A DNA stretch of 64,000 nt from Acinetobacter sp. ANC 4558 (lineage in GTDB: Bacteria; Pseudomonadota; Gammaproteobacteria; Pseudomonadales; Moraxellaceae): positions 1 through 64,000 of the forward strand of contig NZ_NEGH01000011.1 of the NCBI RefSeq assembly GCF_002135375.1. The letters run 5' to 3'. Below, piece after piece: positions 8,694 to 17,427 of the stretch. Positions within the stretch are counted from its first letter, which is position 1; each line of letters starts with the position of its first letter. Both the position numbers and the translations under genes were made by a program. The notes beneath the pieces are model-generated. The model saw nothing but the letters and a program-made list of their open reading frames with translations, was not told the origin of the DNA and made no database searches.

Positions 8694-10058
8694 ATGGAAG
8701 CAGTTGAAAATAATGCTGGGGCAGTTGCTGTACCAGTAGAAAAGTCGTCAATTAAGAAAGTAGTTGGCGCGGCAATGGCAGGAACCATTGCAGAATGGTA
8801 TGAATTTTTTATTTACGGTATTGCAAGTACTTTAGTATTCTCGAAACTATTTTTCCCTGCAATGGGCGATGGCAGTCTATTGATGGGTATCATCGCAGCT
8901 TTTGCTACTTATGCAGTTGGTTTTATTGCACGTCCTTTAGGTGGTTTGGTTTTTGGTCACTACGGTGATAAATACGGCCGTAAAAAGCTTTTACAGATCA
9001 GTTTGATTATGGTCGGGCTAGCGACATTTTTGATGGGATGTATTCCATCGTATGAAAGCATTGGTTATGCAGCGCCAGTAGTTTTAGTTTTACTTCGCTT
9101 TATCCAAGGTTTTGCAGTAGGCGGAGAGTGGGGCGGCGCAATGCTGTTAGTGGGTGAGCATAGCCCGGAAAATCAGCGTGGTTTTTGGACGAGTTTTCCA
9201 CAAGCAGCAGCATGTGCAGGTAACGTCTTGGCAAGTTTAGTTTTACTAGGCTTATCGTTTACATTGCTTCAAGAAGATTTCTTGGCTTGGGGCTGGCGTG
9301 TTGCATTCTGGCTATCTGCAATTATCGTATTCATTGGCTACTATATTCGTAAAAATGTTGAAGAATCTGATGTTTTTAAAGAACAAATCAAACGCCAAGA
9401 AGAACAGCACAAAGCATCAGCAGGGTTAAAAGAGGTTTTGGTTCAATATCCGAAACAAGCACTATTTGGTATGTTGATGCGTGTAGGTGAAAACTCGACT
9501 TATTACATCATTGTTGTGTTTTCCATTGCCTACATGTCTATTCAATTGAAATTTGAATACACCACCATTTTATTGCTTTTACTATGTGCGAATACATTTC
9601 AATTTTTTGCAATGATTTTCTCTGGTTATTTATCTGACAAAATTGGCCGTAAGCTGACGATGTATATTGGTTATGCAGGCTTAGTGGTATGGCTACCATT
9701 CTATTTCACTGGTTTAAATACAGCTGAGTTCTCGGTTGTCTTGTTATCTATGTGTGTGGGTTTGTATTTCCAAGCAATGTGTTATGCAGGACAGGGTGCG
9801 GTGCTTGCAGAAATTTTCCCGACGCGTATGCGTTACTCAGGTTCATCATTCTGCTACCAAATCAGTGCGATTTTGGCAGGCTCAATTGCACCGATGATTG
9901 CAACGGTGCTATGGAAAACTTATGACAGTACTACACCGATCACGATCTACATTATGTTAGTGATTGCGCTATCTGTATTTGCCATTTTTATGCTTAAAGA
10001 AACACGTGGTCGTTCATTGCATGACGTAGACAATGAAGACCAAAAGAAATTTTCTTAA
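8694..10058 (+). CDS. MFS transporter, metabolite:H+ symporter (MHS) family
   Basis: A 454-residue inner-membrane protein with about 12 hydrophobic segments. AEWYEFFIYG near the first helix and the loop DKYGRKK after helix 2 are typical of the MHS branch (ProP, shikimate and dicarboxylate carriers). It is preceded by AAGGAAG. Being in the catabolic operon, it probably imports the growth substrate or moves an acid intermediate. The MHS family mainly carries charged organic acids and betaines, so a carboxylated substrate is possible. Confidence 0.85.
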   Translation: MEAVENNAGAVAVPVEKSSIKKVVGAAMAGTIAEWYEFFIYGIASTLVFSKLFFPAMGDGSLLMGIIAAFATYAVGFIARPLGGLVFGHYGDKYGRKKLLQISLIMVGLATFLMGCIPSYESIGYAAPVVLVLLRFIQGFAVGGEWGGAMLLVGEHSPENQRGFWTSFPQAAACAGNVLASLVLLGLSFTLLQEDFLAWGWRVAFWLSAIIVFIGYYIRKNVEESDVFKEQIKRQEEQHKASAGLKEVLVQYPKQALFGMLMRVGENSTYYIIVVFSIAYMSIQLKFEYTTILLLLLCANTFQFFAMIFSGYLSDKIGRKLTMYIGYAGLVVWLPFYFTGLNTAEFSVVLLSMCVGLYFQAMCYAGQGAVLAEIFPTRMRYSGSSFCYQISAILAGSIAPMIATVLWKTYDSTTPITIYIMLVIALSVFAIFMLKETRGRSLHDVDNEDQKKFS

Positions 10059-10083
10059 CTCATCACATTTAAATGATTTAGAC

Positions 10084-10112
10084 CATTTCACTCACATTTG
10101 GTGAGTGGAATG
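10084..10112 (+). other. Intercistronic hairpin after the transporter gene
   Basis: CATTTCACTCAC and GTGAGTGGAATG form a 12-bp stem (one G-T pair) around a 5-nt loop. There is no clear T-run after it, so it may be a processing or stability element rather than a terminator. The three genes downstream could be partly separated in expression. Confidence 0.6.
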
Positions 10113-10189
10113 AGGAAATTTATGTTTAAAAAAGGACTTCTGAATAAAATTTAAATTGATTGCTATCTTCAGCTTTTAAGGATTTTAAA

Positions 10190-10915
10190 ATGAACGGATT
10201 AATACAAAAGACAGTTGTCATCACAGGTGCCTTAGGCAGTATTGCTAAAGCAACTGTACAAGCCTTTGATGAGTACGATGTAAACTTTATCTTGCTGGAT
10301 GTTATTGAGGAAGATGTAAATTTTTTATCGACTTTAAAAAGTTCTTACCAATATTTTAAAACTGATATTTCAACTTCAGATGCAATAGATTTGGTCAAAG
10401 CACAAGTTGAATCACAATTTAAAAACATTGATTTTTTGATTCATGCTGCCGGTTTATATCAGCATATTGAACTGGAAGATTTAAGCTACGAAGAATGGAA
10501 TCGCCAAATCAGTATTAATTTAAATGCTAACTACTATCTAATTAAAAGTTTCCTGCCGATTTTGGCAGAGCAAAGCGCCATCGTCAACATTTCCTCTATT
10601 GCAGGACATCAAGGCAGTATTGCACATACAGCTTATGCCACAGCAAAAGGTGGTGTACTGGCATTGACCAAAAGTTTAGCGATTGAACTTGCACCAAAAA
10701 CCCGTATTAATACCATTTCACCAGGTTTAATTGACACTGCAATGATGCAAGGTATGAGCGATGAAAAACGTAGTGCGATGATTAACAGCACACCGTTGAA
10801 GCGTTTAGGTCAGCCAGATGAAATTGCACAAGTAATTAAATTTCTTTGTAGTTCAGATGCATCATACATTACAGGTGAAAATATTCATGTAAATGGCGGG
10901 TTGTATCGTGGCTGA
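10190..10915 (+). CDS. Short-chain dehydrogenase/reductase (classical SDR)
   Basis: A 241-residue NAD(P)-dependent oxidoreductase. TGALGSIA (about 12-19) is the cofactor loop, NISS (Ser135/136) and YATAK (Tyr149, Lys153) the catalytic set, and ISPGLIDT follows. The ATG at 10190 is chosen because AAGGA lies 7 nt upstream; an earlier in-frame start at 10160 has no such site. In this cluster it is a good candidate for oxidising the secondary alcohol to the ketone used by the monooxygenase. Confidence 0.83.
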   Translation: MNGLIQKTVVITGALGSIAKATVQAFDEYDVNFILLDVIEEDVNFLSTLKSSYQYFKTDISTSDAIDLVKAQVESQFKNIDFLIHAAGLYQHIELEDLSYEEWNRQISINLNANYYLIKSFLPILAEQSAIVNISSIAGHQGSIAHTAYATAKGGVLALTKSLAIELAPKTRINTISPGLIDTAMMQGMSDEKRSAMINSTPLKRLGQPDEIAQVIKFLCSSDASYITGENIHVNGGLYRG

Positions 10916-11351
10916 CATGGTGCGATTTTCTCAAGTTATTCGTCCTATTTCTTGGGGCGAAATGGATCTGTTTGGACATTTAAATAATGTTCATTACTTC
11001 CGTTATATGGAAGATGCGCGGATTGAGTTTTTAGATCAGTTTCATTTTTTCCAAGAATCTTTGTATAGCATAATTTTGAAAAATGAATGTGAATACAAAG
11101 CACCAGTAGTTTATCCAGATAAGCTTGTGACGCGCTCCTATGTTAAGCATGTTGGCAATACTAGTTTCAGCATGTGTTATGAAATCTATAGTGTGGCTCA
11201 ACAAAAAGTCGTGGCGGTTGGGTACAGTGTTATCGTGATTGTAGATCAAATAAACTTTTCAAAACAGCCAATCCCAGGTCATATAAAAGACTGCATACAA
11301 ACCTATATGGCTCAATTTCCTTATGGTGAATCGAATGAAAATGCAAAATAA
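10908..11351 (+). CDS. Acyl-CoA thioesterase, hotdog fold (YbgC/4HBT type)
   Basis: A single-hotdog-domain protein of about 147 residues. The motif WGEMDLFGHLNNVHYFRY carries the Asp and the GHLNN typical of 4-hydroxybenzoyl-CoA thioesterase-like enzymes. It presumably cleaves an acyl-CoA to the acid and CoA. The start is uncertain: ATG at 10893, GTG at 10908 and ATG at 10917 are all possible and none has a strong ribosome site; all overlap or abut the end of the preceding SDR gene, so coupling is likely. Confidence 0.75.
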   Translation: MADMVRFSQVIRPISWGEMDLFGHLNNVHYFRYMEDARIEFLDQFHFFQESLYSIILKNECEYKAPVVYPDKLVTRSYVKHVGNTSFSMCYEIYSVAQQKVVAVGYSVIVIVDQINFSKQPIPGHIKDCIQTYMAQFPYGESNENAK

Positions 11352-12069
11352 AGTGGCGATGATTACTGGTGCAGCATCAGGTATAGGCCGTGAAGTGGCT
11401 GTTTGTTTAGCTCGGGAGGGCTGTCAATTATGTTTGGTCGATATAAATGCGGTTCAATTAGAGCGGCTTAAGGAGGAATTATCCGAGCTTACTTTCGTAT
11501 TGACTTGTATTGGAGATGTGACAGATCATCATTTTATTCAAGGTGTTATAAAAATGATTGAACAGCATTTTGGTCGTTTGGATTTAGCGCTGAATAATGC
11601 AGGGGTAACTACAGCTGCTAATGCGGTTGCCGATGTTACGATTGATGAGTGGCATAAAGTCATGAATATTAATGTCGACAGTCTGTACTACTGTATGCAT
11701 TACCAAATTCCATTGATGTTGAAAAATGATGGCGGTGCCATTGTGAATATGTCTTCGATGTTAGGATTGATCGCCACGAAAAACCGTGCGCCGTATGTGA
11801 CCAGCAAACATGCGGTTACGGGTATGAGTAAAGCGGTTGCATTAGATTATGCAGATCAAAATATACGGGTCAACTCAGTGCATCCAGGCTATATTGAAAC
11901 ACCGCTTATTGAGCATATTGATCATCAAGCACTTGTCAAAAAGCACCCTGTAGGTCGTTTAGGAAAAGTAGAAGAAGTTGCGGCTCTAGTCAGTTTCTTA
12001 TTTTCAAATGAGGCTCAATTTATCACAGGTTCACAGTATGTGATCGATGGTGGATATTCAATTCAATAG
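11335..12069 (+). CDS. Short-chain dehydrogenase/reductase (classical SDR), second copy
   Basis: A 244-residue SDR with TGAASGIG (near residue 11), the structural NNAG, Ser141 in NMSS, and YVTSK (Tyr154, Lys158), ending with ITGSQYVIDGGYS. The ATG at 11335 follows GGTGA by 5 nt and overlaps the thioesterase gene by 17 nt. It resembles cyclohexanol dehydrogenase and 3-oxoacyl reductase types, so it could oxidise a cyclic or secondary alcohol. It is the last gene of the cluster; no clear terminator follows. Confidence 0.83.
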   Translation: MKMQNKVAMITGAASGIGREVAVCLAREGCQLCLVDINAVQLERLKEELSELTFVLTCIGDVTDHHFIQGVIKMIEQHFGRLDLALNNAGVTTAANAVADVTIDEWHKVMNINVDSLYYCMHYQIPLMLKNDGGAIVNMSSMLGLIATKNRAPYVTSKHAVTGMSKAVALDYADQNIRVNSVHPGYIETPLIEHIDHQALVKKHPVGRLGKVEEVAALVSFLFSNEAQFITGSQYVIDGGYSIQ

Positions 12070-12160
12070 ATTTTCAGATCATAAATAGGAATTTCTTGTA
12101 TGTGAGTTTTGATTAATAGTGAAAGTGAAACTATCAAATTAAAAAATAGTATTATATTTA

Positions 12161-12225
12161 GAGCCTGTTGATATTTCATAATGTTAGCCAAATAAATAGA
12201 CAAGCTAAAACAACTGAATTTTCAT
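12161..12225 (-). repeat. Relic of an IS5-family element end
   Basis: CCTGTTGATATTTCATAATG matches, with a few changes, the reverse complement of the right end of the intact IS5-family copy at 37413-37428 and the bases just inside it. Only about 60 bp survive before IS481-like sequence begins. Confidence 0.55.
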
Positions 12226-12239
12226 AGTTCTGCTTTAGC

Positions 12240-12600
12240 TTATATCCACTGACACTAAGATTTTAGTATAACTTTTCTTTTAATCGCTCATGGTTGTTTT
12301 GCCATTCATGGCTGCGTGGGGTCGGGCATAGTTATTAATGCCTCCCATTCAGCTAGCTTGGCATTTAAATCGACATCATTGGTATAATCTAATAACTGGT
12401 AGAATTCCATTTTATCTGTCTTATGAGATCGTTCAACCTTACCATTATGCTTGGGCGTTCAGGATTTAATATAGCGATGATGAATAGCTAGATCATTCAA
12501 ATGCCAATAGGATTTTGATTGAAACTCATGACGGTTATCACTCTGAATGGTATGGATGCGGAAAGGAAAATTTATCAATAACATTGACTTGATTATGTCT
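12240..12600 (-). pseudogene. IS481-family transposase, C-terminal relic
   Basis: On the minus strand the pieces NFPFRIHTIQSDNRHEFQSK, YWHLNDLAIHHRYIK, then HNGKVERSHKTDKMEFYQLL are recognisable, including the second Asp (QSDN) and the Glu region (KVERSHKTD) of the DDE domain. An in-frame stop interrupts it at 12459-12461 and no N-terminal half is present. It is joined directly to a Fic-gene fragment upstream. Confidence 0.75.
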
Positions 12601-12992
12601 CTCTGGTGGGGTAGTCGTACACCTGAAATCAAGAGGTTTTGCTGGCGATAACGTCCTGCATTGTCATCATCAATATTCTTTAGAATAAGGTGGTGGATAT
12701 TTCGAATTTGCCATTCAGAAAAAGGTTCTTCTTTGCGAATAATGTCTTCAACATAGTAGATCGCATTTCTATGGTTGATTGTCTTGAAATGTTCTTGTAA
12801 TACTTTTCCACCAACAGTTATGCCTTCCAATATAACTTTTGTTTCTAGCAATGTAAGTGTATTGCCTTCGATTGCATTTGAATGATATGTCCAACGAACA
12901 ATAAGATATTCTTATAGATTTTTTACAATTTCAGGAGAAAGAGGACAATGCTGATCTAATTTTGCTTTTAAAGCATCAATATTTTCAAACAT
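12600..12992 (-). pseudogene. Fic/DOC-family protein, truncated N-terminal fragment
   Basis: From an ATG at 12992-12990 the minus strand reads MFENIDALKAKLDQHCPLSP and then, after an in-frame TAA near codon 27 (12914-12912), the Fic N-terminal pattern RWTYHSNAIEGNTLTLLET, LEGITVGGK and HHLILKNIDDDNAGRYRQQN. The SNAIEGN helix carries the (S/T)xxxE(G/N) inhibitory motif of class II Fic AMP-transferases. The catalytic HPFxxGNGR part is missing because IS481-like sequence begins at about 12600. Two lesions make it a clear pseudogene. Confidence 0.78.
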
Positions 12993-13456
12993 AATCTTGT
13001 TCCTGCAGTTGTATTCTTAAATAATACATGAAAAAAGAAATGTTATATTATGTCATTTAGTATCGCATTTATACGTATTAAAATCAGTATGTTAGTTCAA
13101 ATCCTAAAAGCGACTTTGAAAAAAATTAGCTTTTGTTTTTAATGTACTAAATCTAATTTGGGTAAAAATTGAATATATAATTTTTAAAATATTATAATTT
13201 ATATTTAAAATCATTAAATTAGGTTTTGAGTTCAACCCCTGTAATTAAAAAATTATTTATTATAAATTAATCGCTTACATAAAAAATTTTTTATTGCCAC
13301 ATATTTTATTCCAAGAGCTGAAGTATTTAAGCTATACGTGCTACGCTAAGTTTCGCAATTTCTTGCTTGTTCTTATCCCCATGCAACCATTTAATATAGC
13401 ATTTGATCAGCATTTATAGACTATGCCCAAGTTGGGTATATATAGATTAAATATCG

Positions 13457-13490
13457 AAAAAGAGAGTAGTAAAAGCTACTCTCTCTTTTT
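13457..13490. terminator. Bidirectional hairpin terminator
   Basis: AAAAAGAGAGTAG and CTACTCTCTCTTTTT form a stem of at least 13 bp around a 6-nt loop, with a T-run on either strand. No gene ends immediately beside it on either side, so it may be left from a lost gene, or act as a distant stop for the operon ending at 13867. Confidence 0.75.
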
Positions 13491-13611
13491 TGGTAAAGAG
13501 GATATTTGTATATATCTAAAATGTTAAGACTATGTAAATTAAATATTTTTTTGGAAATAAATTGCTACCTCCCAAAAAGAGATAAACAAGATAAGATGTA
13601 CAATCCTCCTA

Positions 13612-13681
13612 ACTTTTTTGCCACACTTATTTAAAATTCTATTATTATTTATTTACTAGAAATAGATAAAGCTAAGTATAT
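13612..13681 (+). repeat. Direct repeat, copy 1 (partner at 35607-35675)
   Basis: TTTTTTGCCACACTTATTTA opens a segment of about 70 bp that is about 80% identical by eye to 35607-35675, in the same orientation. The two copies bracket 22 kb carrying the phenol and malonate operons. Confidence 0.65.
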
Positions 13682-13866
13682 TAAAATATTTGCGATTTAT
13701 TTCACTTAAATATCAGGACGTATTTTGCCTTATTAAATCCTAAATTTTGTGATTCTGCATCATGACTTCTTGACTAATGATAGTTTCATATTTGAATTTT
13801 TTAAAATTAGGTGCAGAATATTCAAGTTGGGTTAGTATAAAAACCATTATTATTTAGTTTTTTGTA

Positions 13867-14757
13867 CTAAAAAGCCCAGATGAATTTTAAAAGGCTTGTA
13901 TGCCCTTTAGGGCGGTTTTCAACATTAGTTTCTTTTAAATATTTTGCTTCAATAGACCAATTTTGATCCCGATATTGGATAGCAGGGCCAACCGCAAGGA
14001 CTTGTCCTTTTTGACCAATATCATTACCGCTGATACGATCTGATTTAACTTGTTTAAAGGCATAACCTTCTATTGCCAATTTGACATGATCACTTAATTT
14101 ATAGCCTAAACTGTAGTCACCAGCAAAATATTCCCCAGATTTATAATGTATTTCATCATTTTCATCATTTTCATCATTAAAGCTATATGAAATTTTAGTC
14201 GAAATATCTAAGCCATTTAACGGCGCGTAGGTATAGGCAAGAATTGGGCGAATCGTATTATAGTTTTTGCCGACATTGGCAACTATAGGTTGATTTGCAG
14301 TGGGTGTATCGTACTTACCTGTGGCTAAAACAGTTTCTAGTGCTGCAATCCAATGATGGTTACCTTGATGCCAACCGAGCATTGAGCCGAGCACAATGTC
14401 ACCTAAAATGGTATTTTTATCTGACATGCCTGCAACATTGAGGTTGAGATTAACCATAGGTTGAATGGCATAGAAACCGAGTTGTCCACCAAAATAATTT
14501 TGTTCAGTCATCCATACTAAGCGTGGAATGAGTGCAGTAAAATCAAGATGGAAATTATCGGGCCCATTAACATACTCGCCTGCATGATAATTTTGATAGT
14601 AAGTCAGTAAATATACACCTGCAGGTGGCAATGCGCCTGCCATCATGCCTTCTGCACCTAGTGCAAAGGAATCAGCCCCATTTTCAGTGGCAAGGACGGT
14701 TTGTGCAGTGCTTAAGCCTAAACATAAGGCGAACGAAAGTGCATGAGCTTTTTTCAT
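13867..14757 (-). CDS. Outer-membrane protein of the COG4313/SphA type (phenol degradation gene product)
   Basis: A 296-residue protein with a cleavable signal peptide (hydrophobic stretch after MKK, cut around residue 23) and the alternating beta-strand pattern of an outer-membrane barrel ending in Phe (FIWAF). The family is often found next to aromatic degradation operons and is thought to let the hydrophobic substrate cross the outer membrane. It is the last gene of the mop operon, with AAAGGA before the ATG and 91 nt after catA. An imperfect run encodes DENDENDE near residue 200. Confidence 0.78.
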   Translation of the reverse strand: MKKAHALSFALCLGLSTAQTVLATENGADSFALGAEGMMAGALPPAGVYLLTYYQNYHAGEYVNGPDNFHLDFTALIPRLVWMTEQNYFGGQLGFYAIQPMVNLNLNVAGMSDKNTILGDIVLGSMLGWHQGNHHWIAALETVLATGKYDTPTANQPIVANVGKNYNTIRPILAYTYAPLNGLDISTKISYSFNDENDENDEIHYKSGEYFAGDYSLGYKLSDHVKLAIEGYAFKQVKSDRISGNDIGQKGQVLAVGPAIQYRDQNWSIEAKYLKETNVENRPKGHTSLLKFIWAF

Positions 14758-14814
14758 GGAATATCCTTTTCATGAAGTTATTTTGTTTTAGATCAATTTA
14801 AAATCAGATATAAC

Positions 14815-14838
14815 AGGCGATCTGTGGATAGATTGCCT
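14815..14838 (-). other. Intercistronic hairpin between catA and the porin gene
   Basis: AGGCGATCT and AGATTGCCT form a 9-bp stem with one G-T pair. It is one of five such structures in the gaps of this operon. Confidence 0.5.
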
Positions 14839-14848
14839 AATATATTGT

Positions 14849-15769
14849 TTAAGCAATCGCGCGACGACGATCAATCACAGTTGATGGTGCAGTATCGGTA
14901 TCTTGAGTTAATTTAAAATTAAACGTGATGTGTTTGAATGGTTTGGTTAAACCATGACGTGCCATTTGATCAGTGTCAGCAACATCAACTGCTGTTGCAA
15001 CTAAGCCTTCACGTGTTACAAAAGCAAAATCATCCCAAAGGTATTGATCACCTTCGATATTAAATTGTGTGGTCAATTTGCGATAATTCGGCGCAGATAC
15101 AAAATAATGTACATGCGATGGGCGATTGCCATGACGACCTAATTTATTCAGTACAGCTTGAGTTGTCCCTTCAGGAGGGCAGCCATAGCCCACAGGTATA
15201 GTGGTTAAAGCGGTATATTTGCCATGTTCATTAGTAAAAATGGTACGACGTAAATTAAAATCAGACTGTGATTTATCAAAGAAAGAGTAGTTGCCTAAGC
15301 CATTGGCATGCCAAATTTCAACTTTTGCATTTGGGATAATATTGCCTTGGGTATCGGTTACGGTACCTTCGATGATTAATGTATCGATATAATCTGATTC
15401 AGAACCATCATCCATACGGGCAAAGCCAACAGAAGCAGGTGCACCAGCCACATATAATGGACCTTCAATTGTACGTGGTGTACCGCCTGTAATTCCTGCT
15501 TTGGCATCTGCTTCATCAGCACGTAAATCGAGGTAATGTTCTAAGCCTAGACCTGCAGCCAATAAACCAAGTTCATGTGCCTGACCTGCATCGGTAAAAT
15601 ATTCTAAACCTTTCCAAACTTCTGTTTGAGAAATGTCTAAATCTTCAATGGCTTGGAATAAATCACCCAATAAACGGACAATAATTTGTTGAATACGTGC
15701 ATCAACAGGACCTGTAGCCGTATCTACATTAATTTTTTGAACTAAAGCATCGATTTCTTGCCGATTCAT
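14849..15769 (-). CDS. catA: Catechol 1,2-dioxygenase (intradiol)
   Basis: A 306-residue non-haem Fe(III) enzyme that opens catechol between the hydroxyls to cis,cis-muconate. The N-terminal helical dimerisation domain (about 1-100) is followed by the intradiol domain with GPLYVAGAP, IWHANGLGNYSFF, then GYGCPPEGTT and NRPSHVHYF, which supply the two Tyr and two His iron ligands. AAGGAA precedes the ATG. It follows mopP by 135 nt in the same direction, so phenol oxidation and ortho cleavage are encoded together. The muconate-processing genes are not in this window. Confidence 0.95.
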   Translation of the reverse strand: MNRQEIDALVQKINVDTATGPVDARIQQIIVRLLGDLFQAIEDLDISQTEVWKGLEYFTDAGQAHELGLLAAGLGLEHYLDLRADEADAKAGITGGTPRTIEGPLYVAGAPASVGFARMDDGSESDYIDTLIIEGTVTDTQGNIIPNAKVEIWHANGLGNYSFFDKSQSDFNLRRTIFTNEHGKYTALTTIPVGYGCPPEGTTQAVLNKLGRHGNRPSHVHYFVSAPNYRKLTTQFNIEGDQYLWDDFAFVTREGLVATAVDVADTDQMARHGLTKPFKHITFNFKLTQDTDTAPSTVIDRRRAIA

Positions 15770-15803
15770 CGTGATCTTCCTTTGATAGATGAGTAGTAAA
15801 ATT

Positions 15804-15839
15804 GAATGATCTACGAGGAGTTTTAAGCATAGATCATTC
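15804..15839 (-). other. Intercistronic hairpin between mopP and catA
   Basis: GAATGATCTA and TAGATCATTC pair perfectly over 10 bp around a 16-nt loop. The core GAATGATC is shared with the hairpin at 17367. Confidence 0.6.
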
Positions 15840-15904
15840 GAAAATTATTGGGTTTGTGCATCTGTATGCAGTTCATATTTGGATTTAGATCAACTATATG
15901 TTGC

Positions 15905-16966
15905 TTAAATGCTTCTAAATAAAGCCGAACGTGCACCCGTAGTTGCACCATCAGCCGCACTTAAAAAACGTTCAGTATGAATATCTTTTTCAAACAAACG
16001 ACTTTGCATTAAGGTTGAGATTGCTGCATCAATCATCGGTGGTGGACCACATAAATAAGCTTTATGACCACTGCATTTATTTTCAAAATAATTGGCAACA
16101 GCTTCATGGACAAAACCTGTAAAACCTGTCCAATTGTCTTTAGTTTTTGGTGCATTTAAAGCAGGGATATAGCGGAAGTTTGGATAATCTTTTACAAGTT
16201 GTTCAAAGATTTCACGGTTATACAATTCAGCGATATCACGTGCACCTTGGAATAAATACAAGGTACGATTATCCCCACTTTCTAATAAATCCATGATCAT
16301 TGATTGCGGGCTAGATAAACCTGAGCCTCCTGCAATAAAGATCATGTCTTTTTCATCAGATTTACGTACAAAGAATTGTCCGTACGGACCTGAAAGGTCT
16401 AATTCATCGCCTACTTGTAGGTTTTTATGTACATAAGTTGTTGCTGCACCGCCTTGAATTTGGCGAATATGTAACTCAATCACATCGGCTTCGCTTGGTG
16501 AGTTAGCAATAGAGAATGCACGTGTACCTTCAATATCAGGGAATTGAATATTGACATATTGACCTGCTTGGAAATTCATAGTACGGTCAATTTGCAAGCG
16601 TACCCCTTTAATGGTTGGTGATAAGTCTTTAATTTCGATGACTTTGGCTTGGTAGTCTTGAACTAAATATCCGAGGAAATCTTCATCTTCATCGACATCC
16701 GCTTCAATCACCATGTCAGATTCTGGCTTACAGCAGCACGCGAGTACTTTGTTTTCTTCACGCTCAATATCCATCAAGGCAAATGAAGATGCTTCACCGA
16801 TATCAAAAAAGCCATCGGTGACTTGTACTTTACAAGTACCGCAAGTGCCATGTCCGCAAGCGAAAGGCAACCAAACACCTTGTCGTAATGCTGCATCTAA
16901 AATGGTTTGATCTTCTTCAACCTCAATGGTCATACCAATTGGTTCAATAGTCACTTGATAAGTCAT
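15905..16966 (-). CDS. mopP: Phenol hydroxylase reductase component P5
   Basis: A 353-residue iron-sulfur flavoprotein that passes electrons from NADH to the diiron hydroxylase. The N-terminal plant-type ferredoxin domain has Cys37, Cys42, Cys45 and a fourth Cys at 77-79 (ACCCK). The FAD domain carries RAFSIANSPS, and the NAD domain GGSGLSSP and CGPPPMID. It is the DmpP/MopP type. AAGGAG precedes the ATG, and mopO ends 12 nt upstream, so the two are tightly linked. Confidence 0.95.
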   Translation of the reverse strand: MTYQVTIEPIGMTIEVEEDQTILDAALRQGVWLPFACGHGTCGTCKVQVTDGFFDIGEASSFALMDIEREENKVLACCCKPESDMVIEADVDEDEDFLGYLVQDYQAKVIEIKDLSPTIKGVRLQIDRTMNFQAGQYVNIQFPDIEGTRAFSIANSPSEADVIELHIRQIQGGAATTYVHKNLQVGDELDLSGPYGQFFVRKSDEKDMIFIAGGSGLSSPQSMIMDLLESGDNRTLYLFQGARDIAELYNREIFEQLVKDYPNFRYIPALNAPKTKDNWTGFTGFVHEAVANYFENKCSGHKAYLCGPPPMIDAAISTLMQSRLFEKDIHTERFLSAADGATTGARSALFRSI

Positions 16967-16978
16967 ACGCTTACTCCT

Positions 16979-17341
16979 TTAAACGTGGCTGCTGTTGTAG
17001 CCTGTTAAGCCCGGGGTCACTAAGCGTAATAATGATTTGTGATCAAAACCGAGTTCTTCTAAAGTTTTAGAAAAATCATTGGGAATGGCTTGGTGGTTTA
17101 AGGTGAATTTTGCTGCTGACCAATCAATTTGACTAAATTCAGGATGTTGATGAAATCCACCTGTAATTTGTTGATCAATCAGGTCTTGTAACGTTTGTAT
17201 TGGTGATACCACTAAGGCATGTGCTGCACAAAATAGGGTGTGATTGTCCCAACCCACATAAATGAGGATGTTGTTACCATAGTTCTTTTTTTGGTCACGT
17301 GCTTCAAAGTTGTAATCGGCTTGAATCGCTTGTACTGGCAT
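16979..17341 (-). CDS. mopO: Phenol hydroxylase P4 subunit (gamma)
   Basis: A 120-residue small subunit of the multicomponent hydroxylase (DmpO/MopO family). It packs on the large subunit of the (alpha beta gamma)2 hydroxylase and does not itself bind the diiron centre. The length matches the family and GGAGAA precedes the ATG. The gap to mopN carries the strongest hairpin of the operon. Confidence 0.92.
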   Translation of the reverse strand: MPVQAIQADYNFEARDQKKNYGNNILIYVGWDNHTLFCAAHALVVSPIQTLQDLIDQQITGGFHQHPEFSQIDWSAAKFTLNHQAIPNDFSKTLEELGFDHKSLLRLVTPGLTGYNSSHV

Positions 17342-17366
17342 GAAAATTCTCCTAATGTCCTTAAGG

Positions 17367-17411
17367 GAAGATCATTCCAAGATTTCACTTTATTTGAGTG
17401 GAATGATCTTC
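17367..17411 (-). other. Intercistronic hairpin between mopN and mopO
   Basis: GAAGATCATTCCA and TGGAATGATCTTC form a perfect 13-bp stem around a 19-nt loop, right after the mopN stop. It may protect the 3' end of upstream message or reduce expression downstream. Confidence 0.7.
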
Positions 17412-17427
17412 GATAAAATGGGTTGTG

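Larger units (their letters stand above)
12993..13866. other. Gene-free AT-rich stretch
   Basis: No ORF with coding character was found on either strand. It holds a strong hairpin at 13457-13490, a segment at 13612-13681 that is repeated at 35607-35675, and GAGTTCAACCCCTG at 13228-13241, which resembles part of the ssrA-like end at 35721. It is probably the scar of a lost insertion. Confidence 0.6.

Noticed and set aside
14150..14180. Short tandem repeat (TCATTT units) in the outer-membrane protein gene as a phase-variable tract
   Set aside because: About three to four imperfect 9-nt units, in frame, encoding DENDENDE; changes in copy number would not shift the frame, so switching is not indicated.
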